DNA of 64,000 nt, taken from the NCBI GenBank assembly GCA_947652115.1, contig OX393573.1, forward strand, positions 10,910,981-10,974,980, read 5' to 3'. Source of the stretch: Blastomussa wellsi (taxonomy: Eukaryota > Cnidaria > Anthozoa > Scleractinia > Plerogyridae). This document shows positions 63,293 through 64,000 of this stretch, in pieces (position 1 is the stretch's first letter; each line of letters starts with the position of its first letter). The notes under the pieces are model-generated. The model saw only the letters and a list, made by a program, of their open reading frames with translations. It made no database searches and was not told the origin of the DNA. Both the position numbers and the translations under genes were made by a program.

Positions 63293-64000
63293 ATAATTTC
63301 TTCAAGCAAGTTATGGAAAGGTTCCCCAGTTCTTTCATCATTGAATGCCAATCGGGTTTTAGACGTGATGTTGAAATCCAGAGCAGATGCTACAGCAAAA
63401 TCCTATATGCGAGTTATTAAGAAGTTTTTGGATTGGTGTAAAAGTAAGCAAATAAGCTTTGAGCTACCTTTTCCTTTAAGTGTCGTATCTCTTTATTTAT
63501 TCGAAGTCCAACAGTCTTGTAGTTCCAGTTCCTCTGTAATTTTGACCCACGCTGCCCTTAAATGGCTACATTCATTTGTTCCCAGTCTTGATTGTAACCC
63601 ATTGGATAGCGATTTTTGCAGAAATATTATCGAATCTGCCAAACGCCAGAGGTCACAACCGATAATGAAAAAGAAGCCCATTACCACAGAAATCATTAGG
63701 AACATATTGGACGTTCATAACAAGGAAGATTCTAATCTGAAGGATCTTCGTATTGCCGCCTTATGCTCATTAGCTTTCGCAGGTTTTCTTCGTTATGACG
63801 ATTTATGTAATATCGTTCCGAAGCATATTGAGTTTCACAATGATTATATAAGGATTTTCTTGCCTCGAAGCAAAACCGATATTTATAGGGAAGGGAATTA
63901 TGTCTATATTAGTGCTTCCAGATCTAAGTACTGTCCTGTCGTTGTCTTAAGAAGGTATTTAAACCTCTCTGGGATTGACAGCAATAGTAATCTTCCTTTA
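63293..64000 (+). CDS. tyrosine recombinase of the YR retrotransposon, 5' part
   Basis: Follows the acceptor TTGATCTTTCAG. The frame is open to the window end (236 codons). An N-terminal core-binding domain (SRADATAKSYMRVIKKFLDWCK) is followed by the start of the catalytic domain, with GFLRYDDLCNI holding the first catalytic Arg and LPRSKTD leading towards the second block. The His-x-x-Arg and Tyr lie beyond the window. There is no ATG near the start, so it is read as a downstream exon. The donor that joins it to pol could not be resolved in phase. Confidence 0.85.
   Translation, partial: MISSSKLWKGSPVLSSLNANRVLDVMLKSRADATAKSYMRVIKKFLDWCKSKQISFELPFPLSVVSLYLFEVQQSCSSSSSVILTHAALKWLHSFVPSLDCNPLDSDFCRNIIESAKRQRSQPIMKKKPITTEIIRNILDVHNKEDSNLKDLRIAALCSLAFAGFLRYDDLCNIVPKHIEFHNDYIRIFLPRSKTDIYREGNYVYISASRSKYCPVVVLRRYLNLSGIDSNSNLPL

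Larger units (their letters stand above)
60890..64000 (+). mobile_element. DIRS-like (tyrosine recombinase) retrotransposon, runs off window end
   Basis: Order: gag C-terminus with CCHC, overlapping reverse transcriptase/RNase H ORF, short intron-like gap, tyrosine recombinase exon. A recombinase in place of a DDE integrase defines the YR order. Frames are open, so this copy is young. The left border is not resolved and the right end is outside the window. Confidence 0.85.

Overview
The window is animal genomic DNA. Spliced host genes, a tRNA-derived SINE family, many foldback MITEs, tyrosine-recombinase (DIRS-like) retroelements and a PAN/EGF-type secreted protein gene together suggest an anthozoan cnidarian, most likely a stony coral. 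That organism call is an inference from gene and repeat style, not from a marker gene.

The main feature is a complete, 15.66 kb virus-like Polinton/Maverick (adintovirus-type) element at 2562-18220. It has terminal inverted repeats of about 266 bp and a perfect 6-bp target duplication (CCACGA). Recognisable genes are a protein-primed family B DNA polymerase, a retroviral-type integrase, an A32/FtsK-type packaging ATPase, a probable major capsid protein and two tandem probable minor capsid paralogues. Around them sit many small membrane or basic proteins of unknown function. It looks young: the TIRs are nearly identical and almost all frames are open. One one-base defect is visible, in a ten-A run near the 3' end of the polymerase, and no adenovirus-type protease is recognisable. 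Each terminus is itself a near-perfect palindrome of about 185 bp. Many genes carry a TATA-like or AATAAAC motif only a few bases before the start codon.

The element has landed inside a coding exon of a host gene. Removing the element and one copy of the duplication makes the exon (2445-2561 plus 18227-18446) run on in one frame through a cysteine-rich PAN/Apple-like domain, followed by an EGF exon (18787-18924).

From 19 to 26.8 kb there is repeat-rich intergenic DNA: 33-bp minisatellites, MITEs (one with a 9-bp target duplication), a SINE and a LINE tail. Two tandem SLC2A-type sugar transporter genes follow (26880-31576 and 37388-48823, + strand, four coding exons each, identical intron phases). 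Between them lies a 3'-truncated DIRS-like retroelement (33.4-36.6 kb). Their introns host many MITEs, including one flanked by TTAA (piggyBac-like).

On the - strand, 60310-50575 encodes the sigma subunit of the AP-5 adaptor complex (AP5S1) in seven exons, two of them microexons. Its 3.3 kb first intron holds a decayed retroelement. The window ends in a second, much more intact tyrosine-recombinase retrotransposon (60890-64000, + strand) with a CCHC knuckle, reverse transcriptase/RNase H and the start of a tyrosine recombinase; it runs off the end.
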